Positions 1 through 5,475 of a DNA stretch of 5,475 bases are shown here, piece by piece. Location of the stretch: positions 1 through 5,475 of the forward strand of contig JAISSL010000065.1 of the NCBI GenBank assembly GCA_031273145.1. The letters run 5' to 3'. Below the pieces are notes generated by a model. It had not been told where the DNA came from and did no database searches. It worked only from the letters and a program-made list of their open reading frames with translations. Made by a program: the position numbers and the translations under genes. Within the stretch, counting starts at the first letter, position 1. Each line of letters opens with the position of its first letter. This DNA comes from Zoogloeaceae bacterium. Its GTDB lineage: Bacteria > Pseudomonadota > Gammaproteobacteria > Burkholderiales > Rhodocyclaceae.

Positions 1-1079
1 AGAAAACGCTCATAAATGCTGCCAAGGATGTGAATCGGGATGGCATCAAAGTTGTAAGGGCTGTTCTCGGCGGCAAGGCGCTTGCAAATATCGCCAAAAA
101 CTGCCGCATCCACCTCGAAACCGGCATCGTCCAGCCGGGGCAAAGGCTTGAAGACAATGCCGTTGTAAAGCGCGTCAAGCCGGTGACTGGCGGATTGAAA
201 ATCAGCCCAGGCGTTCTTGCGCCTGCCAAGGTTGGAGACGCGCACTTCGGTTTCAATCTGTTTATCTTCCAGAAAGCGCATGAAAACCAGACGATCCAGC
301 GCGCGCTGCGCGAGTTCGGTCAATTCTTCGGAATCAAGCGTGGTATCGGCCTTTTTGAAGGCTTTTGCCAACGTCTCCCGATATTCGGCAAGTTCCAGCA
401 GGAAACTTTCATCCACAGGCTGATAGCCGCCCTTGAACAGGCCGCGTTGTCTGGCTCCGCCCTTGGGCTTGGGCAATTCATCCACGCGGCGCTGATAGGA
501 ACCATTTTCATGCGCTTCGCGGGAAAAAAGCCAGTAAAACTCGGCGAAAGTATCCGAGTTACGCAAGTCGCCATAATGCCAACTCTTGTATGTCTGTTCC
601 AACGCGGTACTATCCGGGCGCGGACGGCGGCGACAATCCAGTACCCGGATTTGCGCGAAGTTCGTCAACACTGCCAACGGCGTGCCCGCGCTGTAGCCAT
701 AGCGCAAGGTCTGAAAATGCGCGTCAATATCCTGATCCAGATGAACGCTTGGCTTCTTGGCCTCAACATAAAACCTCGCGTTGCGAAAATTTGGCGCAAG
801 GTAAAAGGCGTAATCGGCGCGTTTCTGGGCGCGGGCGTTATAGACAATCAGCCCGGATTCAACCTTGACTTCCTGCTCGTAAGGGTTGTGCTGATGCTCA
901 TGGTCGACATCCCATCCAAGCGCCTTAAAGAGCGGGTCAATAAAATCCTTGCGCGCTGCCGCTTCCTGATAATCCGGCTGAAAATACGTCTTTTGCGCGT
1001 AGCTATCGAAATGATCAATCAGTTTGCCAACCTTGGCATGTGCCTGCAAAAAGGCTTCATTGGATGTAGTCGTGGTCAT
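1..1079 (-). CDS. Type IIG-like restriction-modification protein, N-terminal part (runs off left edge)
   Basis: Open reading frame on the minus strand from ATG at 1079 to the left edge without a stop: 359 codons, so only the N-terminal part is visible. Residues about 44-58 (DFIDPLFKALGWDV) and then D89 in RADYAF followed by E106-A-K108 in FYVEAKK form a PD-(D/E)xK nuclease core of the kind at the N-terminus of type IIG (Eco57I-like) enzymes and type I R subunits. A helical linker follows (about 225-275, ALDRLVFMRFLED). The visible end, IPIHILGSIYERF, resembles the segment just before the N6-adenine methylase domain in the Eco57I class. By inference this is a single-chain enzyme that cuts and methylates foreign DNA in the cytoplasm; the methylase motifs lie outside the window. 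Start choice: Met at 1079 aligns with a second copy of the gene start at 1318 and gives the N-terminus MTTTTSNEAF. An in-frame ATG at 1097 would add six residues. Neither has a strong Shine-Dalgarno. A type I HsdR or other PD-(D/E)xK fusion is the main alternative. Confidence 0.8.
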   Translation of the reverse strand, partial: MTTTTSNEAFLQAHAKVGKLIDHFDSYAQKTYFQPDYQEAAARKDFIDPLFKALGWDVDHEHQHNPYEQEVKVESGLIVYNARAQKRADYAFYLAPNFRNARFYVEAKKPSVHLDQDIDAHFQTLRYGYSAGTPLAVLTNFAQIRVLDCRRRPRPDSTALEQTYKSWHYGDLRNSDTFAEFYWLFSREAHENGSYQRRVDELPKPKGGARQRGLFKGGYQPVDESFLLELAEYRETLAKAFKKADTTLDSEELTELAQRALDRLVFMRFLEDKQIETEVRVSNLGRRKNAWADFQSASHRLDALYNGIVFKPLPRLDDAGFEVDAAVFGDICKRLAAENSPYNFDAIPIHILGSIYERF

Positions 1080-1097
1080 GGGGTGTTTTTCTTTCAT
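1035..1097. repeat. Duplicated gene-start segment, copy A (start of the restriction gene)
   Basis: This stretch carries the start of the restriction gene and is imperfectly repeated at 1276-1333. The core AAGGCTTCATTGGATG (1051-1066) is identical to 1293-1308. Similarity extends to TGCCTGC on one side and CATGGG on the other, with small insertions. On the minus strand both copies read ATG, a few codons, then TCC AAT GAA GCC TT (S-N-E-A-F). Copy A is the functional-looking one because its frame continues through the whole visible gene. Confidence 0.6.
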
Positions 1098-1318
1098 GAG
1101 ACTGGATTTACAAATTGGTCTTGCAGATGGTGATGTTTAGCCCCCTTTTTAAAGGGGGTGGCGCGAAGCGCCGGGGGTTTGCGCTTTCCAACAAATTTTC
1201 TCTGGCGCACATTGCTGTCCGCAGGACAAACCCCCGCCCCTTCGGGGCACCCCCTTTCAAAAGGGGGCTTGGTGTGGCGCGTGTTGCCTGCGAAGGCTTC
1301 ATTGGATGGGTTGTTCAT
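1094..1318 (-). other. Short frame from the duplicated start through the palindromic element; probable remnant or leader ORF
   Basis: A 74-codon minus-strand frame starts at ATG 1318, nine bases after the pgk stop codon, with AAAGG at 1325-1329 as a plausible ribosome site. The first nine codons match the restriction gene start in part. After about residue 17 the frame runs through the palindromic element, giving proline- and arginine-rich sequence typical of translated repeats. Its stop TGA (1096-1094) overlaps the alternative restriction-gene ATG (1097-1095) as ATGA, so translation could in principle re-initiate there. I think it is more likely a relic than a conserved protein. It is listed because the start signals and the overlap are real in the sequence. 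Confidence 0.3.
1139..1269. repeat. Nested palindromic repeat element (REP/MITE-like, 131 bp)
   Basis: Two 42-base arms, 1139-1180 and 1228-1269, are inverted copies of each other (37 of 42 match by eye). Each arm is itself made of two hairpins: an outer one of CCCCCTTT/AAAGGGGG type (1141-1158; 1250-1267) and an inner GC stem with a GAA-type loop (1160-1172; 1236-1248), bordered by a run of five G or C. The 47-base centre (1181-1227) contains a smaller hairpin, TGTCC-GCA-GGACA at 1216-1228. It lies between pgk and the restriction gene. The architecture resembles REP doublets (BIMEs) or a small non-autonomous transposable element. No transposase is visible here, and no short target-site duplication is evident directly outside the arms. 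No T-run follows either arm in the pgk direction, so it does not look like a standard intrinsic terminator. It could still act on mRNA stability. Confidence 0.75.
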
Positions 1319-1333
1319 GGGTTGCCTTTACTC
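1276..1333. repeat. Duplicated gene-start segment, copy B (next to the pgk stop)
   Basis: Imperfect second copy of 1035-1097, on the other side of the palindromic element. Read on the minus strand it begins just at the pgk stop codon (1328-1330), has AAAGG (1325-1329) six bases before ATG at 1318, and encodes M-N-N-P-S-N-E-A-F. This spacing after pgk looks like a normal operon junction. Copy B may therefore be the older position of the restriction gene start, now cut off from the rest by the element. That order of events is inference. Confidence 0.55.
1325..1329 (-). promoter_or_regulatory. Ribosome binding site after pgk, in front of the duplicated start
   Basis: AAAGG on the minus strand, overlapping the pgk stop codon and six bases before ATG 1318. 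It is better placed than anything in front of ATG 1079 or 1097, which supports copy B as the original start position. Confidence 0.4.
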
Positions 1334-2509
1334 AAATCGCCCTTCCAGCGCCGCGATGGCGGGCAGGGTCTTGCCTTCCAAAAATTCCAGAAACGCGCCG
1401 CCGCCCGTCGAGATGTAGCCGATATTGTCGGCAATGTCGAATTTTGCTATGGCCGCAAGCGTATCGCCGCCGCCCGCAATGGAAAAAGCCTCTGAATGGG
1501 CAATGGCCGAAGCGAGCATCTTGGTTCCGCCCGCAAACTGCGCGTATTCAAACACGCCGACCGGCCCGTTCCAGATAATCGTGCCCGCATCCGCAATGAT
1601 CTGCGCCAGATGCGCGGCGCTCTTGGGGCCAATATCCAGAATGCGGTCATGCGCGCCGACTTCCCGCACGGGAATCTTATTGGCGCGGGCAAGGGCGGAA
1701 ACTTCATCCGCCACGACGACATCCACCGGCAAGGGCACTTCCATGCCGCGCTCAAGCATCATGTCCATGATGGTGTGCGCTTCCTTGACCAGATCGGGTT
1801 CGGCAAGCGAATCGCCAATCCGCGCCCCGGACGCAAGCAAAAACGTGTTCGCAATGCCGCCGCCGACAATCAACTGGTCGACCTGGGTCGCCAACGATTT
1901 CAGAATGGTGAGTTTGGATGAGACTTTCGCCCCGCCGACAATGGCAACGAGCGGACGGCGCGGCGACAGAAACGCGCGGGAGAGCGCGTCAATTTCCGCG
2001 CCCATCAGCATCCCGGCACAGGCAACCGGCGCAAAGCGGGCAATGCCGTGGGTCGTAGCTTCGGCGCGGTGCGCGGTGCCGAAAGCGTCATTGACATACA
2101 CGTCGCAGAGCGCCGCCATTTTCCGGGATAGCGCCTCGTCGTTCTTTTTTTCGCCCACGTTGCAACGACAGTTTTCTAGCAACACGGCTTCGCCGGGATT
2201 GACCTGAAACCCGCCTTCCACCCAGTCGGTAACAAGCCGCACGGGTTTTTGCAAAAGCTCAGAGAGACGCGCGGCAACCGGCGCGAGCGAATCTTCCGCC
2301 CCGACCTTCCCTTCACTGGGACGCCCCAAATGGGAAGTAATCATGACGGCGGCGTTCTGTTCCAGACAATAGCGGATGGAAGGCAGCGAAGCCCTGATCC
2401 GGGTATCTTCGGTAATGTGGCCCGCCTCATCCTGCGGCACGTTCAAATCGGCGCGGATGAAAACACGTTTGCCGGAAACATCCAGTTCGGCGAGTTTTTT
2501 GACCTGCAT
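1328..2509 (-). CDS. pgk: Phosphoglycerate kinase
   Basis: Complete 393-residue protein, normal for bacterial PGK. It is a cytoplasmic glycolytic enzyme that reversibly transfers phosphate from 1,3-bisphosphoglycerate to ADP. Visible motifs in order: the PGK signature [10 protein letters not shown] (16-25, with R19, D21, N23); SHLGRP (59-64); ENCR (112-115); [12 protein letters not shown] (141-152); GGAKVSSK (192-199, with the conserved Lys199); VGGGIANTF (215-223); the nucleotide-binding NGPVGVFE (314-321) and GGGDT (346-350); and STGGGAFLE near the C-terminus. The start is fixed by AGGAG (2516-2520) six bases upstream and by the family-typical N-terminus. It lies 30 bases after glmS in the same direction, so the two probably share a transcript. 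One oddity: the usual ENCRFN is ENCRCN here, with Cys116 in place of Phe. All other key residues are present, so I expect an active enzyme. Confidence 0.97.
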   Translation of the reverse strand: MQVKKLAELDVSGKRVFIRADLNVPQDEAGHITEDTRIRASLPSIRYCLEQNAAVMITSHLGRPSEGKVGAEDSLAPVAARLSELLQKPVRLVTDWVEGGFQVNPGEAVLLENCRCNVGEKKNDEALSRKMAALCDVYVNDAFGTAHRAEATTHGIARFAPVACAGMLMGAEIDALSRAFLSPRRPLVAIVGGAKVSSKLTILKSLATQVDQLIVGGGIANTFLLASGARIGDSLAEPDLVKEAHTIMDMMLERGMEVPLPVDVVVADEVSALARANKIPVREVGAHDRILDIGPKSAAHLAQIIADAGTIIWNGPVGVFEYAQFAGGTKMLASAIAHSEAFSIAGGGDTLAAIAKFDIADNIGYISTGGGAFLEFLEGKTLPAIAALEGRFE

Positions 2510-2515
2510 GGTTAG

Positions 2516-2520
2516 CTCCT
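2516..2520 (-). promoter_or_regulatory. pgk ribosome binding site
   Basis: AGGAG on the minus strand, six bases before the pgk ATG and inside the 30-base glmS-pgk spacer. The spacer is too short for an obvious separate promoter, which supports co-transcription. Confidence 0.75.
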
Positions 2521-2539
2521 GAGAGAAAAGGGGAAGGTT

Positions 2540-4375
2540 TTATTCCACCGTGACGGATTTTGCCAGATTGCGCGGTTTGTCGACATCCGTGCCCTTGATG
2601 AGCGCGGCATGGTAGGCCAGCAGTTGCAGTGGGACGACGTGCAGAACGGGAGACAACGCGCCGTGGTGTTCGGGCAGGCAGAGAATATGCACGCCCGCTT
2701 CATCAATCGCGCTCTCGTTCAAATGTCCGTCCCGGTCGGCAAAAACGTAAAGCTCGCCGCCTCGGGCGCGAACCTGTTGCAGATTGGATTTCAGCTTTTC
2801 CAGCAGCGCGTCGTTGGGCGCGACCGCAATCACCGGCATTCCCCGGTCGACCAGGGCAAGCGGGCCGTGCTTCAATTCGCCTGCCGGATAGCCTTCCGCG
2901 TGGATGTAGGAAATTTCTTTCAGTTTCAATGCGCCTTCCAGCGCGATGGGGTAATGCTGTCCGCGTCCCAGAAAGAGGGCGTGTTCCTTGCTGGCGAAGT
3001 GGCCTGCCCAGGCGGCGATTCCCGGTTCCAGCGTCAGGACTTCCCGCAGCGCGTTGGGCAGATGGCGCAGTTCCGCCAGATAGCCCGCTTCCTGCTCGGC
3101 GGACAATTGTCCCCGCTGTTTGGCGAGCACGAGCGTTAAAAGAAAGAGCGCGGCCAATTGGGTGGTAAAGGCTTTGGTTGAGGCCACGCCGATTTCCGGC
3201 CCGGCGCGGGTGATGAAGCGAAGCGCCGTCTGGCGCACGATGGCGGATTCCGGCACGTTGCAGATGGCAAGGGTCAAGGGTTGCCCCAGCGAACAGGCGT
3301 GGGCAAGGGCGGCCAGCGTATCGGCGGTTTCGCCCGATTGGGAAATGGCAATGATGAGCTGGCGGGGATTGGGGACGGACTGGCGGTATCGGTATTCGCT
3401 GGCGATTTCAACCTGAGTGGGAACGCCCGCTATGGCTTCCAGCCAGTATTTTGCGACCATGCCCGCGTGGTAGCTGGTGCCGCAGGCGAGAATCAAGGCC
3501 GAGTCGACTTCAGCAAAGAGTTTTTCCGCATCCGCGCCGAAGAGTCCGGCCTGGAGGGCGCGGGTTGTGCCGATCATTTCCAGAGTATTGGCGAGGGCTT
3601 CCGGCTGCTCGAAAATTTCTTTCTGCATATGGTGCCGGTAATGCCCCAGTTCTATCGCGTCGGCGGAAAGGCTGGAAGTGACGACGGCTCGCTCAACGGC
3701 TTCGCCATTCAGGCGGCAGATGTGCATCTTGTCCATGTGCAGGTCGGCTAAGTCGTCGTCTTCCAGATAGACCATCTGGCGGGTGACTTGCAAGAGGGCG
3801 GAAGGGTCAGAAGCCGCATAAAAGCCCGTATCCCCAATGCCCAGAATGAGCGGCGAGCCTTTACGCGCCAGGACAACCCGTCCCGGATCGGAAGCGGCAA
3901 TGGCGGCAATGGCGTAAGCGCCCTGCAACCGCTGACAGGCAAGGCGGGTTGCGGTCAGCAGGTCTGGCGCGTCCTTGCGGCAGGCGTTGATGAGATGGGC
4001 GATACACTCGGTATCGGTATCGGAGGTGAAAACGTAGCCTGCCGCTTCCAGTTCCGTTTTCAGTTCGGCGTGGTTTTCGATGATGCCGTTATGCACGACG
4101 CAGAGGTTATCGGAACAATGCGGATGGGCGTTGCGCTCTGCCGGAGCGCCGTGCGTTGCCCAGCGGGTATGCGCGATGCCGCAGCCGCCGTGGAGTCCAT
4201 CCGTCTTTTTTTCCAGTTCGGCGATTCGCCCTACCGCGCGCCGCCGCTCCAACCTGCCTTCCTGCAAGAGGGCAAGACCCGCCGAATCGTATCCCCGATA
4301 TTCCAGCTTCTTCAAGCCTTCGAGCAGAAGGGGAACCACATCATGCCTTGCCGTTGCCGCAACTATGCCGCACAT
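2540..4375 (-). CDS. glmS: Glutamine--fructose-6-phosphate aminotransferase (isomerizing)
   Basis: Complete 611-residue protein, the usual length for GlmS. It makes glucosamine 6-phosphate from fructose 6-phosphate and glutamine, the first step toward UDP-GlcNAc for peptidoglycan and LPS, in the cytoplasm. The N-terminal class II glutaminase domain (about 1-225) begins MCGIV with the catalytic Cys2, then YRGYDSAG (26-33), RWATHG (73-78), HNGIIEN (95-101) and DTDTE (119-123). Two SIS sugar-isomerase domains follow: CGTSYHAG (298-305), SQSGETADT (345-353) and STKAFTTQ (399-406) in the first; [19 protein letters not shown] (478-496) and GELKHG (499-504, His504) in the second. The C-terminal tail [12 protein letters not shown] is the conserved closing tail. 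GGAG (4382-4385) six bases upstream fixes the start. It is the first gene of the leftward glmS-pgk unit. The leader is short, so I see neither a glmS ribozyme nor room for one. Confidence 0.98.
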   Translation of the reverse strand: MCGIVAATARHDVVPLLLEGLKKLEYRGYDSAGLALLQEGRLERRRAVGRIAELEKKTDGLHGGCGIAHTRWATHGAPAERNAHPHCSDNLCVVHNGIIENHAELKTELEAAGYVFTSDTDTECIAHLINACRKDAPDLLTATRLACQRLQGAYAIAAIAASDPGRVVLARKGSPLILGIGDTGFYAASDPSALLQVTRQMVYLEDDDLADLHMDKMHICRLNGEAVERAVVTSSLSADAIELGHYRHHMQKEIFEQPEALANTLEMIGTTRALQAGLFGADAEKLFAEVDSALILACGTSYHAGMVAKYWLEAIAGVPTQVEIASEYRYRQSVPNPRQLIIAISQSGETADTLAALAHACSLGQPLTLAICNVPESAIVRQTALRFITRAGPEIGVASTKAFTTQLAALFLLTLVLAKQRGQLSAEQEAGYLAELRHLPNALREVLTLEPGIAAWAGHFASKEHALFLGRGQHYPIALEGALKLKEISYIHAEGYPAGELKHGPLALVDRGMPVIAVAPNDALLEKLKSNLQQVRARGGELYVFADRDGHLNESAIDEAGVHILCLPEHHGALSPVLHVVPLQLLAYHAALIKGTDVDKPRNLAKSVTVE

Positions 4376-4381
4376 TGGGTA

Positions 4382-4385
4382 CTCC
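4382..4385 (-). promoter_or_regulatory. glmS ribosome binding site
   Basis: GGAG on the minus strand with six bases to the ATG whose product starts MCGIV. Cys2 must become the N-terminal nucleophile after Met removal, so this start is functionally constrained. Confidence 0.7.
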
Positions 4386-4406
4386 GGTGAAAATGTGAAA
4401 GACAGA

Positions 4407-4412
4407 ATTTTA
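4407..4412 (-). promoter_or_regulatory. Possible glmS promoter -10 element
   Basis: TAAAAT on the minus strand, 31 bases before the glmS ATG, which would give a leader of roughly 25 bases. No convincing -35 hexamer is seen 16-18 bases further upstream, so this is only a candidate. The directly repeated TGCAAGA pair (4442-4457) lies about 30 bases upstream of it and could be a regulator site. Confidence 0.25.
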
Positions 4413-4441
4413 GCGCATTGGCAGGTTTTCGTTGGGATTAG

Positions 4442-4457
4442 TCTTGCATATCTTGCA
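4442..4457. repeat. Short direct repeat in the divergent intergenic region
   Basis: TCTTGCA occurs at 4442-4448 and 4451-4457, a nine-base period, between glmS and the lipoprotein gene. It could be a regulator-binding site for glmS, but two short copies may also be chance. Confidence 0.25.
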
Positions 4458-4524
4458 GACGGTATTTTGTAACGAAGAATCCCCTTCTCTTGCGGCAGGG
4501 CTACCCACCGTCGCAGAATAATGG

Positions 4525-4530
4525 TATATT
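4525..4530 (+). promoter_or_regulatory. Extended -10 promoter for the lipoprotein gene pair
   Basis: TATATT preceded by TGG, giving the extended -10 form TGnTATATT (4522-4530). The expected -35 region (about 4502-4507) is a poor match, which is tolerated in extended -10 promoters. Transcription would start near 4537 and give a leader of about 128 bases before the ATG at 4666. That leader would contain the folded segment 4543-4621 in full. Confidence 0.4.
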
Positions 4531-4542
4531 TTGACCAATCCT

Positions 4543-4621
4543 CTGCTGCTGGCGCGGGCGCAAAGGTTGCCTACCTGCTAGCCTTGCTCAAGGATTCAGG
4601 TCTCGCCCGCCGTAGCCGCAG
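4543..4621 (+). promoter_or_regulatory. Strongly structured 5' leader (candidate cis-regulatory RNA)
   Basis: By hand this folds into one long stem. CTGC (4543-4546) pairs with GCAG (4618-4621), GGC (4551-4553) with GCC (4615-4617), and GCGGGCG (4554-4560) with CGCCCGC (4604-4610). Opposed unpaired bases lie at 4547-4550 and 4611-4614. Inside, ACCTG (4573-4577) pairs with CAGGT (4597-4601), and CCTT (4582-4585) with AAGG (4590-4593) around a GCTC loop. AGG/CCT (4564-4566, 4570-4572) can make a small side hairpin. It sits between the probable promoter and the lipoprotein gene, in the position of a riboswitch or protein-binding leader. I do not recognise it as a known riboswitch class. The T-run at 4637-4643 is too far from the stem for a standard terminator. 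Confidence 0.4.
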
Positions 4622-4653
4622 AAGGAGACGCAAAAGTTTTTTTGTGCCAAACT

Positions 4654-4659
4654 AGGAGA
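4654..4659 (+). promoter_or_regulatory. Ribosome binding site of the lipoprotein gene
   Basis: AGGAGA, with seven bases between AGGAG and the ATG at 4666. It decides the start in favour of 4666 over an in-frame TTG at 4642. The same sequence and spacing recur in front of the next gene. Confidence 0.75.
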
Positions 4660-4665
4660 AATGCA

Positions 4666-5100
4666 ATGAACAGGCTTTTTTTGTTATTTTGTCTTCTGAT
4701 GCTTGCAGGTTGCGAACAAGAAACCTATTGGTTTTATGTCTCATTTCGTAATGTTTGCGCCTATCCGGTTCATATAACTGCATATCGTAATTCCAATGTG
4801 TTTCCATCAGATGAAATTCTGGACCGATACTTGTTGGAATCCAATGATTCTGTAACAGTTTTTCATCGTGTTGAATGGAGTGATGAAATTCATGTTCCTG
4901 ATGATTATAAACTGGAAATAAGCGTCAATGGTAAAACAATCAGCCTGGATAAGGCGCAATTTCTCGAAGTGTTGAAAAAGAGCGACTATTCCAGAGAGAA
5001 AGGTGCCTGCATTATATGCACGAGTAACAGGTTTTCTGGCACAATCAGCACACCTTCACTCTGCCCGGTCGCAGAGGAAAATGCTGAAAATTTGCAATGA
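4666..5100 (+). CDS. Small exported lipoprotein of unrecognised family (paralogue 1)
   Basis: A 144-residue protein. I do not recognise the family. The N-terminus MNRLFLLFCLLMLAGC is a lipoprotein signal peptide: one Arg, a hydrophobic stretch, and the lipobox LAGC with Cys16 as the expected lipidated residue. The next residue is Glu rather than Asp, so outer-membrane sorting is plausible in a Gram-negative cell. The mature part is compact and mixed, with a motif N-x-C-x-Y-P (29-34), PDDYKLEI (78-85), and ISLDKAQFLEVLKK (92-105). Beyond these, C115, C118 and C133 lie in a C-terminal tail; with C31 they could form disulfides in the periplasm. The next gene encodes a clear relative. The coding sequence is much more AT-rich than glmS and pgk, which suggests an accessory or recently acquired gene. 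Its role is unknown. The start follows from the ribosome site and signal peptide. Confidence 0.8.
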   Translation: MNRLFLLFCLLMLAGCEQETYWFYVSFRNVCAYPVHITAYRNSNVFPSDEILDRYLLESNDSVTVFHRVEWSDEIHVPDDYKLEISVNGKTISLDKAQFLEVLKKSDYSREKGACIICTSNRFSGTISTPSLCPVAEENAENLQ

Positions 5101-5108
5101 TTTTTGTG

Positions 5109-5113
5109 AGGAG
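5109..5113 (+). promoter_or_regulatory. Ribosome binding site of the second paralogue
   Basis: AGGAG seven bases before the ATG at 5121, inside the 20-base gap after the first gene. It is part of a 23-base block (5109-5131) identical to 4654-4676. Confidence 0.7.
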
Positions 5114-5120
5114 AAATGCA

Positions 5121-5475
5121 ATGAACAGGCTCTTTTCGTTATTCTGCTTTTTGATGGTTGCAGTTTGCGGCTCTGCACATGCTTCTCCGCAACGTGCGTA
5201 TGCCTTTGGCGTCGACTTACACAACGCCTGTGGTTATCCCATTCAGGTGAAAGCCATTCATCATTTTGATAGAGAATCATTAGATGACGCAAAGATGGAT
5301 CAACGTATAGAACCCGGCGAAACAACATGGGTTTTGTCGGTTGAACACATTTCTAGCAATATACGTCGCGCCATTCCTGACAACTACCACTTGGAGATAA
5401 TTGCTAATAGCAGTATTATTAGTTTGGATAAAACCAAATTTCTTGAGGTGCTAAAAAAGGCAAAATATCGTAAAG
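5121..5475 (+). CDS. Exported protein, paralogue 2 of the lipoprotein (runs off right edge)
   Basis: An open frame of 118 complete codons continuing past the right edge. It starts 20 bases after the first paralogue and is probably co-transcribed with it. The N-terminus MNRLFSLFCFLMVAVC resembles the neighbour's signal peptide, but the lipobox is lost (VAVC). A signal peptidase I site, AHA before Ser22, follows instead, so this copy is expected to be a soluble or periplasmic protein rather than a lipoprotein. The mature part keeps the family motifs: N-A-C37-G-Y-P (35-40), PDNYHLEI (86-93) and ISLDKTKFLEVLKK (100-113). The middle is more diverged. The C-terminal cysteine-rich tail of paralogue 1 would lie beyond the window. 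Function unknown; the family is not one I recognise. Confidence 0.75.
   Translation, partial: MNRLFSLFCFLMVAVCGSAHASPQRAYAFGVDLHNACGYPIQVKAIHHFDRESLDDAKMDQRIEPGETTWVLSVEHISSNIRRAIPDNYHLEIIANSSIISLDKTKFLEVLKKAKYRK

Noticed and set aside
30..1133. A 367-codon open frame on the plus strand
   Set aside because: It is antisense to the restriction gene. Its product is low-complexity and lacks recognisable motifs, while the minus strand gives a PD-(D/E)xK core and an Eco57I-like linker.
1139..1269. CRISPR array
   Set aside because: There are only two inverted arms, not regularly spaced direct repeats with unique spacers.
1425..2207. A 260-codon plus-strand frame
   Set aside because: It is a shadow of pgk; the product is rich in Ala, Ser and Pro with no motifs, as expected from antisense of GC-rich code.
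3788..4390. A 200-codon plus-strand frame, with others at 2609-3168
   Set aside because: These are antisense to glmS, without ribosome sites or family motifs.
4419..4435. Sigma-54-like TGGCAG...TTGG site
   Set aside because: The spacing between the two halves is two bases too long and the GC of the -12 element is missing.
4376..4475. glmS ribozyme upstream of glmS
   Set aside because: That ribozyme is typical of Firmicutes; no such fold is evident here and the probable leader is short.
4604..4643. Intrinsic terminator from the GC stem plus the T-run
   Set aside because: The T-run begins about 16 bases after the stem ends at 4621, and the closer hairpin (4629-4646) is mostly A-T pairs that use the T-run itself.
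4642..4665. Earlier TTG start for the first lipoprotein
   Set aside because: It would put charged residues before the signal peptide, and the AAGGAG at 4622-4627 is too far from it. ATG 4666 has correct AGGAGA spacing and is mirrored in the paralogue.

Overview
The window looks like chromosomal DNA of a proteobacterium, most likely a beta- or gammaproteobacterium. The phosphoglycerate kinase resembles that group's enzymes (ENCR..N.GEKKND block, [12 protein letters not shown]), GlmS ends in the usual [10 protein letters not shown] tail, and the two exported proteins carry Gram-negative-style signal peptides. I cannot name a genus. The housekeeping part is GC-rich (about 62% in the sampled stretch 3541-3600). 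The right end is much more AT-rich (about 38% GC in 4741-4800).

Layout, left to right. (1) 1-1079, minus strand: the N-terminal ~359 residues of a large restriction-modification protein (type IIG / Eco57I-like) that runs off the left edge. (2) 1098-1327: a 230-base gap holding a compact, highly palindromic element (1139-1269). The element is flanked by two imperfect copies of the start region of the restriction gene. (3) 1328-2509, minus: complete pgk. (4) 2540-4375, minus: complete glmS, 30 bases upstream of pgk and very likely co-transcribed with it. (5) 4376-4665: a divergent intergenic region with a possible glmS promoter on one side and, on the other, an extended -10 promoter and a strongly structured leader reading into (6) 4666-5100, plus: a small lipoprotein. 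(7) 5121-5475, plus: a paralogue of that lipoprotein with a different type of signal peptide, cut by the right edge.

How the parts relate. glmS and pgk are core metabolism (hexosamine synthesis and glycolysis), read leftward as one unit. The restriction gene follows pgk in the same direction and may use the same transcript, but the palindromic element now separates it from pgk. The rightward pair is a tandem duplication of an unrecognised exported family, probably continuing beyond the window. The most interesting items are the palindromic element, whose two arms differ mainly by compensatory base-pair changes; the duplicated gene start on either side of it; the structured leader in front of the lipoprotein gene; and the paralogue pair that has switched between lipoprotein and cleaved-signal export.
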